From an uncultured Actinomycetes bacterium (GTDB taxonomy: Bacteria; Actinomycetota; Actinomycetes; Nanopelagicales; Nanopelagicaceae): a stretch of 8,208 nt of DNA. The position numbers and the translations under genes are program-made. The notes beneath the pieces were generated by a model. The model did no database searches and was not told the DNA's origin. It saw only the letters and a program-made list of their open reading frames with translations. Shown here piece after piece: positions 1-6,734 of the stretch. The first letter of the stretch is position 1; each line of letters opens with the position of its first letter. The stretch spans positions 1 to 8,208 of the forward strand of contig CAIPLJ010000185.1 in NCBI GenBank assembly GCA_903865885.1, read 5' to 3'.

Positions 1-361
1 CAGCAGCAATAGAAAAAATCCCGATAAGGATTACCCACCATGATGAAAGGGATGCAACAAATATTCCAACGATAGATGCGAATGCGAAAGCAAGAATTGC
101 AGCACGCTTTACAGATTCAGCGGGCGCTAACCCCGATGCAGTAAGTCTTACGGGGCCGATGCGATTGTCATCAGTTCCACGTATTCCATCTGAATAATCA
201 TTCGAGTAATTAACGGCGACCTGCAACGACAAGCTAACCAAGAGAGCTAATAGCGCTTCAAGCGGCTTTCGGTGGGATCCGGCTGCGGCGGTTGCAACAA
301 GTACAGGTGCAATGGCTGCAGGAAGTGTGCGCGGGCGAGCCCCTTGAATCCAGATATTAAT
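1..361 (-). CDS. menA: 1,4-dihydroxy-2-naphthoate polyprenyltransferase (MenA), N-terminal part only
   Basis: A membrane prenyltransferase of the UbiA family that attaches a polyprenyl chain to DHNA to give demethylmenaquinone. About 120 residues are visible; the rest lies left of the window (family length is roughly 290). Near the start is the MenA signature GARPRTLPAAIAPV (residues 7-20). The Asp-rich prenyl-diphosphate/Mg site follows at residues 51-58 (NYSNDYSD) and then RGTDDNRIGPVRLTASG. Hydrophobic segments lie around residues 15-27, 36-50 and 88-118. The start is unusual. The only NTG start in this frame other than a CTG is TTG at 403-401, just after an in-frame stop; it would add 14 residues before the conserved region. 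I prefer ATT at 361-359, because GGAGG at 372-368 sits 6 nt upstream and the protein would begin MNIWIQGARPRT, close to the Mycobacterium MenA start. That start overlaps the menE stop, so the two genes are probably translationally coupled. The family is certain; the start is inferred. Confidence 0.93.
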   Translation of the reverse strand, partial: MNIWIQGARPRTLPAAIAPVLVATAAAGSHRKPLEALLALLVSLSLQVAVNYSNDYSDGIRGTDDNRIGPVRLTASGLAPAESVKRAAILAFAFASIVGIFVASLSSWWVILIGIFSIAA

Positions 362-1451
362 CAGAAGCCTCCATAAATAATTGCGCCAATTTCTTACGGT
401 CAACCTTACCGATACCCATCAACGGAAGTTCGGAAAGATGGAGGAAACCTTTTATCTTTGCAAATTCACCAATTTCGGCAGCGAGATATGAATTGATATC
501 TGCCTCGGTTGGTGATTCTGATCCGACAATGGCAAGATGAAGTGAATCTCCCCATTGCACATCTTGTGTAGAAAAAGCTGCACAGGTTAAATCTGGGAAG
601 TGACGTTGCAGAGCGGTCTCAATCTGGCCCAGTGAAATATTCTCACCACCAGAGACGATGACATCATCACTGCGACCTTCAACAATTAACTTTCCATCTT
701 CAATCTTTCCAAGATCTGATGAGATAAACCAACCTTCTTTACTTTCTGCATCCCACTGTGCTTGCGCACCGATATAAGTATCAGCGAGTACCGCACCCTT
801 AATAGCAATACGATTTTCAGCGGTAATTGAAATCTCAACACCATCAAGTGGAGTTCCGTCATAGACACAACCACCACAGGTTTCCGTCATCCCATACGTA
901 GTCACAATATTGATACCAGCTGCTTCACCTTGCGTGCGTAGTGAGTCAGAGAGAGCTGCGCCTCCAATTAGGACTGCTTTAGTTTCCTTTAAGTGGTGTA
1001 AAAGTGCAGAGTCACTATTGAGTGCCGTAAAAAGTTGTGCAGGAACAATTGCTGTGAAATCAACCTTTGGATATTGGCTGCCTTCGCCTCGAAGATCAAT
1101 AGGTTCAGTACCAAGTTGATATGCACGCACCAATACATTGATAGCTGCAATATGAGTCAACGGCAGAAGAAGTGACCATGTATCTCCACCTGCTGCACCA
1201 AGGTATGTATTTGAGGCTTTCGCTGAAGTGATTACAGCGCTTGCACTGAGCCCAACCTCTTTCGAGGTTCCAGAACTACCCGTTGTTCCAACAACGATGC
1301 TGATGCGAGATGCAACCTTGGCGCTCTGGACTTTGCCGAAAGCCAGCGCAGGACCATCTGATGTCAGGGCCTTTGAGACGTGAGCCATCAATTCGCGGAC
1401 TGTCCATTCGGGATTAGCCAAGCGAAGTTCTCGTTGTGCGTTCTGCTCCAT
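357..1451 (-). CDS. menE: o-Succinylbenzoate-CoA ligase (MenE)
   Basis: A cytoplasmic adenylate-forming (ANL superfamily) enzyme that converts o-succinylbenzoate, ATP and CoA to o-succinylbenzoyl-CoA, the MenB substrate. It has 364 residues, like the short mycobacterial MenE and shorter than the roughly 450-residue E. coli enzyme. Motifs in order: the P-loop TTGSSGTSKEV (56-66); YGMTETCGG (186-194); SSDLGKI (244-250), where many relatives have TGD; the hinge GRSDDVIVSGGENIS (259-273); and the C-terminal catalytic lysine K349 in GIGKVDRK (346-353). The start is ATG at 1451-1449. No Shine-Dalgarno sequence precedes it, and a TAGCCT hexamer ends 9 nt upstream, so the transcript may be nearly leaderless. 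It overlaps menA downstream and is divergent from menB. Confidence 0.95.
   Translation of the reverse strand: MEQNAQRELRLANPEWTVRELMAHVSKALTSDGPALAFGKVQSAKVASRISIVVGTTGSSGTSKEVGLSASAVITSAKASNTYLGAAGGDTWSLLLPLTHIAAINVLVRAYQLGTEPIDLRGEGSQYPKVDFTAIVPAQLFTALNSDSALLHHLKETKAVLIGGAALSDSLRTQGEAAGINIVTTYGMTETCGGCVYDGTPLDGVEISITAENRIAIKGAVLADTYIGAQAQWDAESKEGWFISSDLGKIEDGKLIVEGRSDDVIVSGGENISLGQIETALQRHFPDLTCAAFSTQDVQWGDSLHLAIVGSESPTEADINSYLAAEIGEFAKIKGFLHLSELPLMGIGKVDRKKLAQLFMEASD
368..372 (-). promoter_or_regulatory. Ribosome binding site for menA inside the 3' end of menE
   Basis: A perfect GGAGG on the minus strand lies within the last codons of menE. Its distance is 6 nt to ATT (361-359) and 3 nt to CTG (364-362). 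No ATG or GTG lies in the menA frame downstream of it at usable spacing. It is the main evidence for a non-standard menA start. Confidence 0.55.
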
Positions 1452-1492
1452 TGCCCGCGTAGGCTATCGCTCGTAGACCAGATGGAGGAATC
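1452..1492. promoter_or_regulatory. Divergent menE/menB promoter region with overlapping -10 hexamers
   Basis: This 41-nt gap must hold the promoters of both directions. At 1460-1466 is TAGGCTA. Read rightward it gives TAGGCT (1460-1465); read leftward it gives TAGCCT (1466-1461). Both fit the actinobacterial TANNNT -10 pattern. Rightward initiation near 1472 would leave a leader of about 20 nt carrying the menB ribosome site; leftward initiation near 1454 would put the menE ATG almost at the 5' end. TAG-G-CTA is also the core of an imperfect palindrome bounded by GCG and CGC (1457-1470), so an operator is possible. No convincing -35 is seen in either direction. The assignment is inferred from pattern and position only. 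Confidence 0.4.
1484..1488 (+). promoter_or_regulatory. Ribosome binding site for menB
   Basis: A strong GGAGG lies 4 nt before the GTG at 1493. It supports that GTG over the out-of-frame ATG at 1482, which reaches a stop after four codons. Confidence 0.7.
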
Positions 1493-2371
1493 GTGAGCAA
1501 GCCTATTAAGCGTGATTTTGGTGACCGGAGTATCCCTGCATGGGCAACTGGCCTTGGTGGAGAAACATTTACCGATATCAAATACCAAGTTGCTGATGGC
1601 ATTGCAAAGATAACGATCAATCGTCCAGAAGTGCGTAACGCATTTCGTCCACAAACAATTATCGAATTGAAATCTGCATTTGATTTAGCTCGTGATAATT
1701 CTGAAGTCGGTGTCATCATTCTTACAGGAGAAGGCGATGAAGCTTTCTGTTCTGGTGGCGACATCAACGTTCGCGGAGATGATGGTTATCTCGGCGATGA
1801 CAACCTTGCACAACAGGGTGTGGGTCGCCTCAATGTCTTAGATCTTCAAGTACAAATTCGTCGCACACCAAAGCCAGTCATAGCAATGATCGCTGGTTGG
1901 GCAATTGGCGGCGGACATGTACTTCATGTTGTCTGCGATCTTTCTATAGCTGCTGAAAATGCAAAGTTTGGTCAGACAGGCCCAATGGTTGGTTCATTCG
2001 ATGGCGGATACGGTTCAGGACTTCTTGCGGCAAGCGTTGGCCAGAAGAAGGCACGTGAAATTTGGTTCCTCACTCGTCAATATGATGCGCAAGAAGCGTT
2101 ATCAATGGGATTGGTCAACACTGTTGTTCCACTGAAAGAGTTGGAAGCTGAAACTGTTTCATGGTGCCGCGAGATGTTGCAGAACTCTCCGATGGCTCTT
2201 CGCCTCATTAAGGCTTCTATGAACGCTGCCGATGATGGCCTTGCAGGAGTTCAGCAATTGGCCGGAGATGCCACTCTTCTCTTCTACTTATCTCAAGAAG
2301 GTCAAGAAGGCCGCGATGCATATAAAGAGAAGCGCAAGCCTGACTTTGGAAAGTTTCCCAAGCGTCCGTAA
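1493..2371 (+). CDS. menB: 1,4-Dihydroxy-2-naphthoyl-CoA synthase (MenB), bicarbonate-type
   Basis: A crotonase-fold enzyme that closes the ring of o-succinylbenzoyl-CoA to DHNA-CoA by an intramolecular Claisen condensation. It has 292 residues, normal for the family. Visible motifs: TINRPEVRNAF (41-51); the oxyanion-hole region FCSGGDINVRGDDGY (85-99), with GGDI where E. coli and Bacillus have GGDQ; GWAIGGGHVLHVVCDL (135-150); FGQTGPMVGSFDGGYGSG (159-176), with catalytic Asp170; VGQKKAREIWFL (182-193); and the C-terminal EGRDAYKEKRKPDF (272-285). Gly163 occupies the position that is Gly in the bicarbonate-dependent E. coli enzyme and Asp in the Mycobacterium enzyme, so this is a type I MenB. 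It starts at GTG with a good ribosome site and leads a menB-menC-menD operon; menC begins 4 nt after its stop. Confidence 0.97.
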   Translation: MSKPIKRDFGDRSIPAWATGLGGETFTDIKYQVADGIAKITINRPEVRNAFRPQTIIELKSAFDLARDNSEVGVIILTGEGDEAFCSGGDINVRGDDGYLGDDNLAQQGVGRLNVLDLQVQIRRTPKPVIAMIAGWAIGGGHVLHVVCDLSIAAENAKFGQTGPMVGSFDGGYGSGLLAASVGQKKAREIWFLTRQYDAQEALSMGLVNTVVPLKELEAETVSWCREMLQNSPMALRLIKASMNAADDGLAGVQQLAGDATLLFYLSQEGQEGRDAYKEKRKPDFGKFPKRP

Positions 2372-2375
2372 ATCT

Positions 2376-3320
2376 ATGGATCAATCTCTGCTCGACACCA
2401 TGCGCGTAGTTGCGCTGCCTACAAAGACAAACTTTCGCGGCCTCAGCGTTCGAGAAGTAGCGCTCTTTCAAGGCGAACATGGATGGGGAGAATTCTCACC
2501 TTTTCTTGAATACGGTTACGCAGAATCTGCGCCATGGTTGATGTGTGCAATAGAGGCGGCAACTAAGCCCCGCCCCAAGCTCTATCGCACTTCAGTACAG
2601 GTAAATGGCACTATTCCTGCACTGAATAACCCAGCAGATATTGAACGCATTGTTGAATCATTTCCTGGAGTACAAACCTTCAAAGTAAAAGTTGGTGATA
2701 ATTTGCCAGAAGATCTTGCACGGCTGGCCAAGGTGCAGTCTCTGCGCCCAAAGGCAAAGCTGCGTATTGATGTGAACGGTAATTGGTCAGCGGCAGAAGC
2801 AATTACAAACCTGCGTGCAATCTTCGAAAACATTGGCCCGCTTGAATATGTCGAGCAGCCTTGTGGCACAGTGGAAGAGTTGCGTGAGCTAAAAGAGAAG
2901 TTGAGAATTGATCTCAAAATTGCTGGAGATGAAGTTTTACGAAAAGCGGCAGATCCATTTGCTGTAGACCTCAACGGAGCTATTGATGTACTGATGCTCA
3001 AGGTGCAACCACTCGGTGGAGTTGCGCGAGCTCACAAGTTGGCCGAGCACCACAAGCTCCCTGTAGTTGTTTCAAGTGCACTTGAGAGCGCAGTCGGAAT
3101 CAACTACGGATTACAACTTGCAGCATCATTTCCTGAAATGAACTTTGATTGTGGCCTTGGAACAGGCTCGCTACTTGGTTCCAATATTGCAGACTTGCCA
3201 ATTGTTAATGGTGAGATTGAAATTTCAGCAGTTGAGCCTGACTTCGCAGGATTAGAAGTGGCACCCGACCGCTTCGAATGGTGGAAGAATCGTGTTATGA
3301 AGACTGCCGAGCTCTTGTGA
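2376..3320 (+). CDS. menC: o-Succinylbenzoate synthase (MenC)
   Basis: An enolase-superfamily enzyme that dehydrates SHCHC to o-succinylbenzoate using Mg2+. It has 314 residues, similar to the actinobacterial form. The catalytic set is complete: K103-V-K105 in TFKVKVGD; the metal ligands D132 in RIDVNGNW, E160 in YVEQP and D185 in AGDE; and the second-side lysine K209 in LMLKVQPLGG. A C-terminal SSALESAVG (233-241) also fits the family. The frame stays open upstream into menB, but ATG 2376 gives a product whose start (MDQSLLDTMRVVALP) aligns with mycobacterial MenC (LDRLYVVALP), and it lies 4 nt after the menB stop. ATG 2400 is a shorter alternative. There is no clear Shine-Dalgarno sequence, so translation probably depends on coupling to menB. 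The last base of its TGA is the first base of the menD ATG. Confidence 0.95.
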   Translation: MDQSLLDTMRVVALPTKTNFRGLSVREVALFQGEHGWGEFSPFLEYGYAESAPWLMCAIEAATKPRPKLYRTSVQVNGTIPALNNPADIERIVESFPGVQTFKVKVGDNLPEDLARLAKVQSLRPKAKLRIDVNGNWSAAEAITNLRAIFENIGPLEYVEQPCGTVEELRELKEKLRIDLKIAGDEVLRKAADPFAVDLNGAIDVLMLKVQPLGGVARAHKLAEHHKLPVVVSSALESAVGINYGLQLAASFPEMNFDCGLGTGSLLGSNIADLPIVNGEIEISAVEPDFAGLEVAPDRFEWWKNRVMKTAELL

Positions 3321-4894
3321 TGAATCCATCCACACTGCTTGCTCGCGTCATTGTTCGCCAGATCATCGAAGCTGGCGTCACAGATGTTGTCATTTCTCCA
3401 GGATCACGCAATGCACCACTTTCAATGGCATTTCATCAGGCAAGCACCAAGGGGCTAATTAATCTGCACGTGCGTATCGATGAGCGCACAGCTGCATTCT
3501 TCGCGCTTGGCATCGCTAAGGCATCTGGTCGACCTGTTCCTATTGTCTGCACAAGCGGAACAGCGGTTGCTAATTATCATCCAGCAGTTCTTGAAGCCTC
3601 ACATACAAATATTCCACTCTTGGTTCTTACCGCCGATCGCCCTGCATCCCTTCGCAAGACAGGTGCAAACCAAACAACTGAGCAAGCACGCATCTTTGGT
3701 AAAGCAGTCCGATATTTTGCAGATGTTTCGGGCAGCGTGTATCCCATGGAACTTCCCTTTAACTCGCTGCAGAGCGGACCAGTTCATCTCAATATTCAAT
3801 TTGAAGAACCACTTGTGGGAGATAAGAGCGATAACTGGCTCAATGATTTAACTATTTCTGCACCAAAAGTTTTTGATCGTAAAACTCCTGGAACTTTCTA
3901 TACAAAATCAACTCGAGGCGTTCTTGTCATTGGCCATGACCGTGGTGGGCTCAGCGCTGAATCAGTACAAAAGTTTGCAGAAGACCTTGGCTGGCCTGTT
4001 ATTGCAGAAGACCCACTTTCATTTGAGAATGCAATTTCACATGCCAGCGTCTTTCTGACATCAAAGACCATCGCAGATGATCTGGCACCAGATACTGTCG
4101 TTGTTATTGGTCGTACAACTCTTTCTCGTTCTATCAACGCCTTTATCAAGATGGCGCGTAAAGAGATTATTATTGACCCACGCATGGCAACGGTTGATAC
4201 CGACCGCATGGCAGATCAAAAGTTCACACAGCTTCCGGCTGTTGAAGTACAAGCACCTGATGCCGAATATGCAGAGAAGTGGAAGAAGTACTCACTTCGG
4301 GCACAGAAGATGGTTTCTGAAATCTCGACATGGTCTGAGCAACTCGTAGCTCGCGAAATCGGTTCTGGAATTCCAACAGGTACTTCACTCTTTATCTCAT
4401 CGTCTCGCCCTATCCGTGACCTAGAAGGCTTCGCGGTTGCACGAGATGGCGTAGAAACATTTGCCAACCGTGGCCTAGCAGGCATCGATGGCAATATCTC
4501 AACGGCTCTTGGAATTGCATCGCAACGTAAAGAGACCATTGCTGTACTTGGCGATCTTGGATTCCTGCACGATCTCACTGGCTTGATTCATAAAGAGGCA
4601 ATTAACTTAAAGATATTTGTTATCAATAACGATGGTGGCGGAATCTTCTCAACTCTTGCACAACGCGGAGTGGGTGGCTTTGAAGAAATATTCGGAACAC
4701 CACACGGATTAGATCCAGCAGCCATTGCTCAATCGATGGGAATTTCTGCGAAGACAATTGGTTCCCAGAAAGAAATTATCACTGAGCTTTCAGCTCCGGT
4801 TCAAGGAATAAGCGTTGTTGTTGTAAATGTTCCTAATCGGGATGCAAATGCAGAATTCCTCAAAGGGATTTATAACAGCGTCTCTTCGATGTAA
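3320..4894 (+). CDS. menD: SEPHCHC synthase (MenD)
   Basis: A thiamine-diphosphate enzyme that decarboxylates 2-oxoglutarate and adds the resulting unit to isochorismate, the first committed step of menaquinone synthesis. It has 524 residues. Motifs: SPGSRNAPLS (26-35); HVRIDERTAAF (50-60), with Glu55 as the ThDP-activating glutamate; TSGTAVANYHPAVLEA (78-93); TGANQTTEQ (114-122); SSRPIRDLE (361-369); NRGLAGIDGNISTALG (383-398); and the ThDP/Mg motif GDLGFLHDL (411-419) ending in NNDGGGIF (436-443). The start is ATG at 3320 in a TGATG overlap with the menC stop. An upstream in-frame ATG at 3278 exists, but MNPSTLLARV matches the mycobacterial MenD start (MNPSTTQARV). The gene ends 2 nt from the end of the convergent isochorismate synthase gene, which makes its substrate. 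No terminator is seen. Confidence 0.97.
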   Translation: MNPSTLLARVIVRQIIEAGVTDVVISPGSRNAPLSMAFHQASTKGLINLHVRIDERTAAFFALGIAKASGRPVPIVCTSGTAVANYHPAVLEASHTNIPLLVLTADRPASLRKTGANQTTEQARIFGKAVRYFADVSGSVYPMELPFNSLQSGPVHLNIQFEEPLVGDKSDNWLNDLTISAPKVFDRKTPGTFYTKSTRGVLVIGHDRGGLSAESVQKFAEDLGWPVIAEDPLSFENAISHASVFLTSKTIADDLAPDTVVVIGRTTLSRSINAFIKMARKEIIIDPRMATVDTDRMADQKFTQLPAVEVQAPDAEYAEKWKKYSLRAQKMVSEISTWSEQLVAREIGSGIPTGTSLFISSSRPIRDLEGFAVARDGVETFANRGLAGIDGNISTALGIASQRKETIAVLGDLGFLHDLTGLIHKEAINLKIFVINNDGGGIFSTLAQRGVGGFEEIFGTPHGLDPAAIAQSMGISAKTIGSQKEIITELSAPVQGISVVVVNVPNRDANAEFLKGIYNSVSSM

Positions 4895-4896
4895 CT

Positions 4897-6120
4897 TTAA
4901 TTCTGAAGCGCAGACCTCATAGGAATCATCTTTGCATTGCTCTCCTCTAACTCTTTTTCTGGGTTAGAGCCTGCAACGATTCCGCAGCCTGCATAGATAC
5001 GAATCTCACGTCCTGAAATTTGACCTGTACGAAGTGCAATACCAAGTTCGCCATCGCCGCTTGCATCAATCCAACCAACAGGACCGGCATAACGTCCACG
5101 GTTCATACCTTCAATTTCATCAATGATGTCGAAGGCAATATTGCGTGGAGTTCCGCAGACTGCAGCAGATGGATGCAGACTCTTGAGTAATGAGAATGCG
5201 TCAACGCGCTGCTTACTTTCTGTCAGTGCACCTGTCACATCGGTGGCCAAGTGCATGACGTTGGCTAAGTGCAATACAAAGGGAGATTCAGGAACGTTCG
5301 TTGAAGAACAGAATGGTTCGAGTGCTTCGGCCACAGAGCGCACTGCATATTCATGTTCTTCAAGATCTTTGGAAGAACGTGCAAGAGAGGCTGCCAAGGC
5401 TAAATCTTTTGCATCATCGCCAGTCTTTGGAATCGTTCCGGCTAAAACTCGAGATGTGACCATTCCACGAGAAAGTCGTAAAAGTAATTCTGGTGTCGCA
5501 CCAACCAGGCCATCGACTGCAAAAGTCCAGGTCGATGGATATTCAACAGCAAGTTTTTTGAGGATAGGACGTGCGTCGATATCGGCACTTGTCGTTGCTA
5601 CAAGATCTCTGGCTAGAACAACCTTGTCGACCTTTGACGTTTCAATGCGCGTAATTGCTTGAGCTACGCGCTCTTTCCATGCAGATGTACTGATGCTTCC
5701 ATCAGCAAAGGTGAACTCTCCTTGTGAAAGCTGTGCAGCGCTTTCAGGAAGAAGTGGCTGAGGTGTATCGCCAATCCACGTAATCCAAGATTGCAGACCT
5801 TTCTGTCCAACGATTACTTGTGGAATAACCAGTACCGACTCTTGGTTTCGGTCGAAAGAGAATGAGGCGAAGAGCACTGGCCCTGTGCCACTTCCGTGTA
5901 CTGAGTTAGCAACGGAGAAAGTTTCTAATTGGTGATGCCACCAGTCGCGTGCTTTCTCGAAACGATCTTTTCCGCTCACAGTCGTTGTTGCATGAACTCC
6001 CCAGCCCACAAGGCCTTCACCATTGCGCACCCATGAAAGAGGCGAGGCAGAAGGAAGAAGATCTAAAAGTGGAAGGTGTTCACCAATGCGAGTTGTGGTG
6101 ACGGGGATGAGCGAAGGCAT
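4897..6120 (-). CDS. menF: Isochorismate synthase (MenF type)
   Basis: A chorismate-utilising enzyme that isomerises chorismate to isochorismate and so feeds MenD. It has 407 residues. The N-terminal half (1-140) is poorly conserved; the chorismate-binding domain fills roughly 145-405. Motifs: VDKVVLARDL (164-173), with Lys166 as the likely general base; VGATPELLLRL (206-216); RVLAGTIPKTGDD (224-236), where LAGT points to an isochorismate synthase rather than PabB, which has a Lys there; SSKDLEEHEYAVRSV (249-263); LHPSAAVCGTP (315-325); MNRGRYAGPVGWID (339-352); and YAGCGIVAGSNPEKELEES (376-394). Its ATG directly follows the bioY stop (TAAATG on the minus strand) and has no Shine-Dalgarno sequence, so it probably relies on bioY translation. 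A salicylate or siderophore role (EntC/DhbC) cannot be excluded by sequence, but menD next door favours menaquinone. Confidence 0.93.
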   Translation of the reverse strand: MPSLIPVTTTRIGEHLPLLDLLPSASPLSWVRNGEGLVGWGVHATTTVSGKDRFEKARDWWHHQLETFSVANSVHGSGTGPVLFASFSFDRNQESVLVIPQVIVGQKGLQSWITWIGDTPQPLLPESAAQLSQGEFTFADGSISTSAWKERVAQAITRIETSKVDKVVLARDLVATTSADIDARPILKKLAVEYPSTWTFAVDGLVGATPELLLRLSRGMVTSRVLAGTIPKTGDDAKDLALAASLARSSKDLEEHEYAVRSVAEALEPFCSSTNVPESPFVLHLANVMHLATDVTGALTESKQRVDAFSLLKSLHPSAAVCGTPRNIAFDIIDEIEGMNRGRYAGPVGWIDASGDGELGIALRTGQISGREIRIYAGCGIVAGSNPEKELEESNAKMIPMRSALQN

Positions 6121-6720
6121 TTAGTTTTTGAGGCTGCGTGAAATTCTTCGCCATACAAGGGGAAGTGATGTTGCAGTGATTGCAATCTTGAGAGCTTCAC
6201 CGAGAATAAATGGCGTGAAGCCGGCTTTGATTGTTGCAGCCCATGTCATATCAAGAGATGCATGTAACCATGTAAGACCAAATGCAAAGATAACAACGTC
6301 GCCGAGCAAGAGCGCAGGAAAAGATGTGCGGAACTTCTGATCTGCTTTGCGATCTGCAAGGTATCCAAGAAGAAGAGATGCAACGAGCATTCCAACGAGG
6401 TAACCACCGGTTGCACCAGTAAGGCGTGCGATTCCGTGATTTGCAGATGTCGCAGAGTGAGCAAAAATTGGTGCTCCTGCAATTCCGGCCAATAAATATG
6501 AAGCAAAAGTTATGAAACCAAGGCGAGCGCCATATGTTGTTCCGATGAGCAAGACAGCAAGTGTCTGACCTGTGACAGGAACAGGTGATCCTGGAACTGG
6601 AATCGAGATCTGAGCAAGGAGTGCGATAAAGCCGATTCCTCCGACAACGAAGAGTGATTGAGTAAGGGCTGAGCTTCGTGGGAAGACAGTGGCGCGAAGT
6701 GACGCTGATTGAATCGACAT
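6121..6720 (-). CDS. bioY: Biotin transporter substrate-binding subunit BioY
   Basis: The S-component of an ECF-type vitamin importer, an integral membrane protein that binds biotin and works with an energising module (a transmembrane EcfT/BioN and ATPases), none of which is in this window. It has 199 residues with about six hydrophobic segments, near 22-40, 53-62, 65-83, 104-121, 136-152 and 168-188. Family signatures: PVPVTGQTLAVLLIG (46-60), TGATGGYLVG (101-110) and GFTPFILGEALKI (167-179). In the last, Glu174 stands where most BioY proteins have Asp in a GDxxK motif. The ATG at 6720 has a GAGAGGG ribosome site 7 nt upstream. It is first in a two-gene unit with menF and divergent from ubiE. 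I see no recognisable biotin-repressor operator upstream. Confidence 0.95.
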   Translation of the reverse strand: MSIQSASLRATVFPRSSALTQSLFVVGGIGFIALLAQISIPVPGSPVPVTGQTLAVLLIGTTYGARLGFITFASYLLAGIAGAPIFAHSATSANHGIARLTGATGGYLVGMLVASLLLGYLADRKADQKFRTSFPALLLGDVVIFAFGLTWLHASLDMTWAATIKAGFTPFILGEALKIAITATSLPLVWRRISRSLKN

Positions 6721-6727
6721 GGGTGAA

Positions 6728-6734
6728 CCCTCTC
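6728..6734 (-). promoter_or_regulatory. Ribosome binding site for bioY
   Basis: GAGAGGG on the minus strand, 7 nt before the bioY ATG. Because menF has no such site of its own, this is the only evident ribosome entry point for the bioY-menF pair. Confidence 0.6.

Noticed and set aside
1414..1767. Minus-strand open frame of 117 codons across the menE/menB gap
   Set aside because: Antisense to conserved menB and runs through the promoter gap; no domain or start signal.
2232..2375. Possible 48-residue N-terminal extension of MenC inside menB
   Set aside because: The extra residues are an out-of-frame reading of menB and have no family counterpart; the ATG at 2376 matches the known MenC start.
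3278..3319. Possible 14-residue N-terminal extension of MenD
   Set aside because: The ATG at 3320 gives MNPST, which matches the mycobacterial MenD start and forms a typical TGATG coupling with menC.
4945..4969. Inverted repeat CTCTAAC / GTTAGAG with an 11-nt loop just past the menD stop
   Set aside because: It lies inside the conserved 3' part of menF (codons for the NPEKELEE region) and no T-run follows on either strand, so it is not a convincing terminator.
5123..5662. Open frame of 179 codons on the plus strand opposite menF
   Set aside because: Lies entirely antisense to well-conserved menF motifs, has no recognisable protein features and no ribosome site.
4897..6120. menF product as anthranilate or aminodeoxychorismate synthase component I
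   Set aside because: The LAGT motif lacks the Lys typical of PabB, the tryptophan-binding N-terminal motif of TrpE is not seen, and menD is adjacent.
6721..6730. GGGTGAACCC just before the bioY ATG as a biotin-regulator operator
   Set aside because: Only GGGT/ACCC is symmetric, with a 2-nt centre, and it does not match any BirA or BioQ site I can recall well enough to claim.
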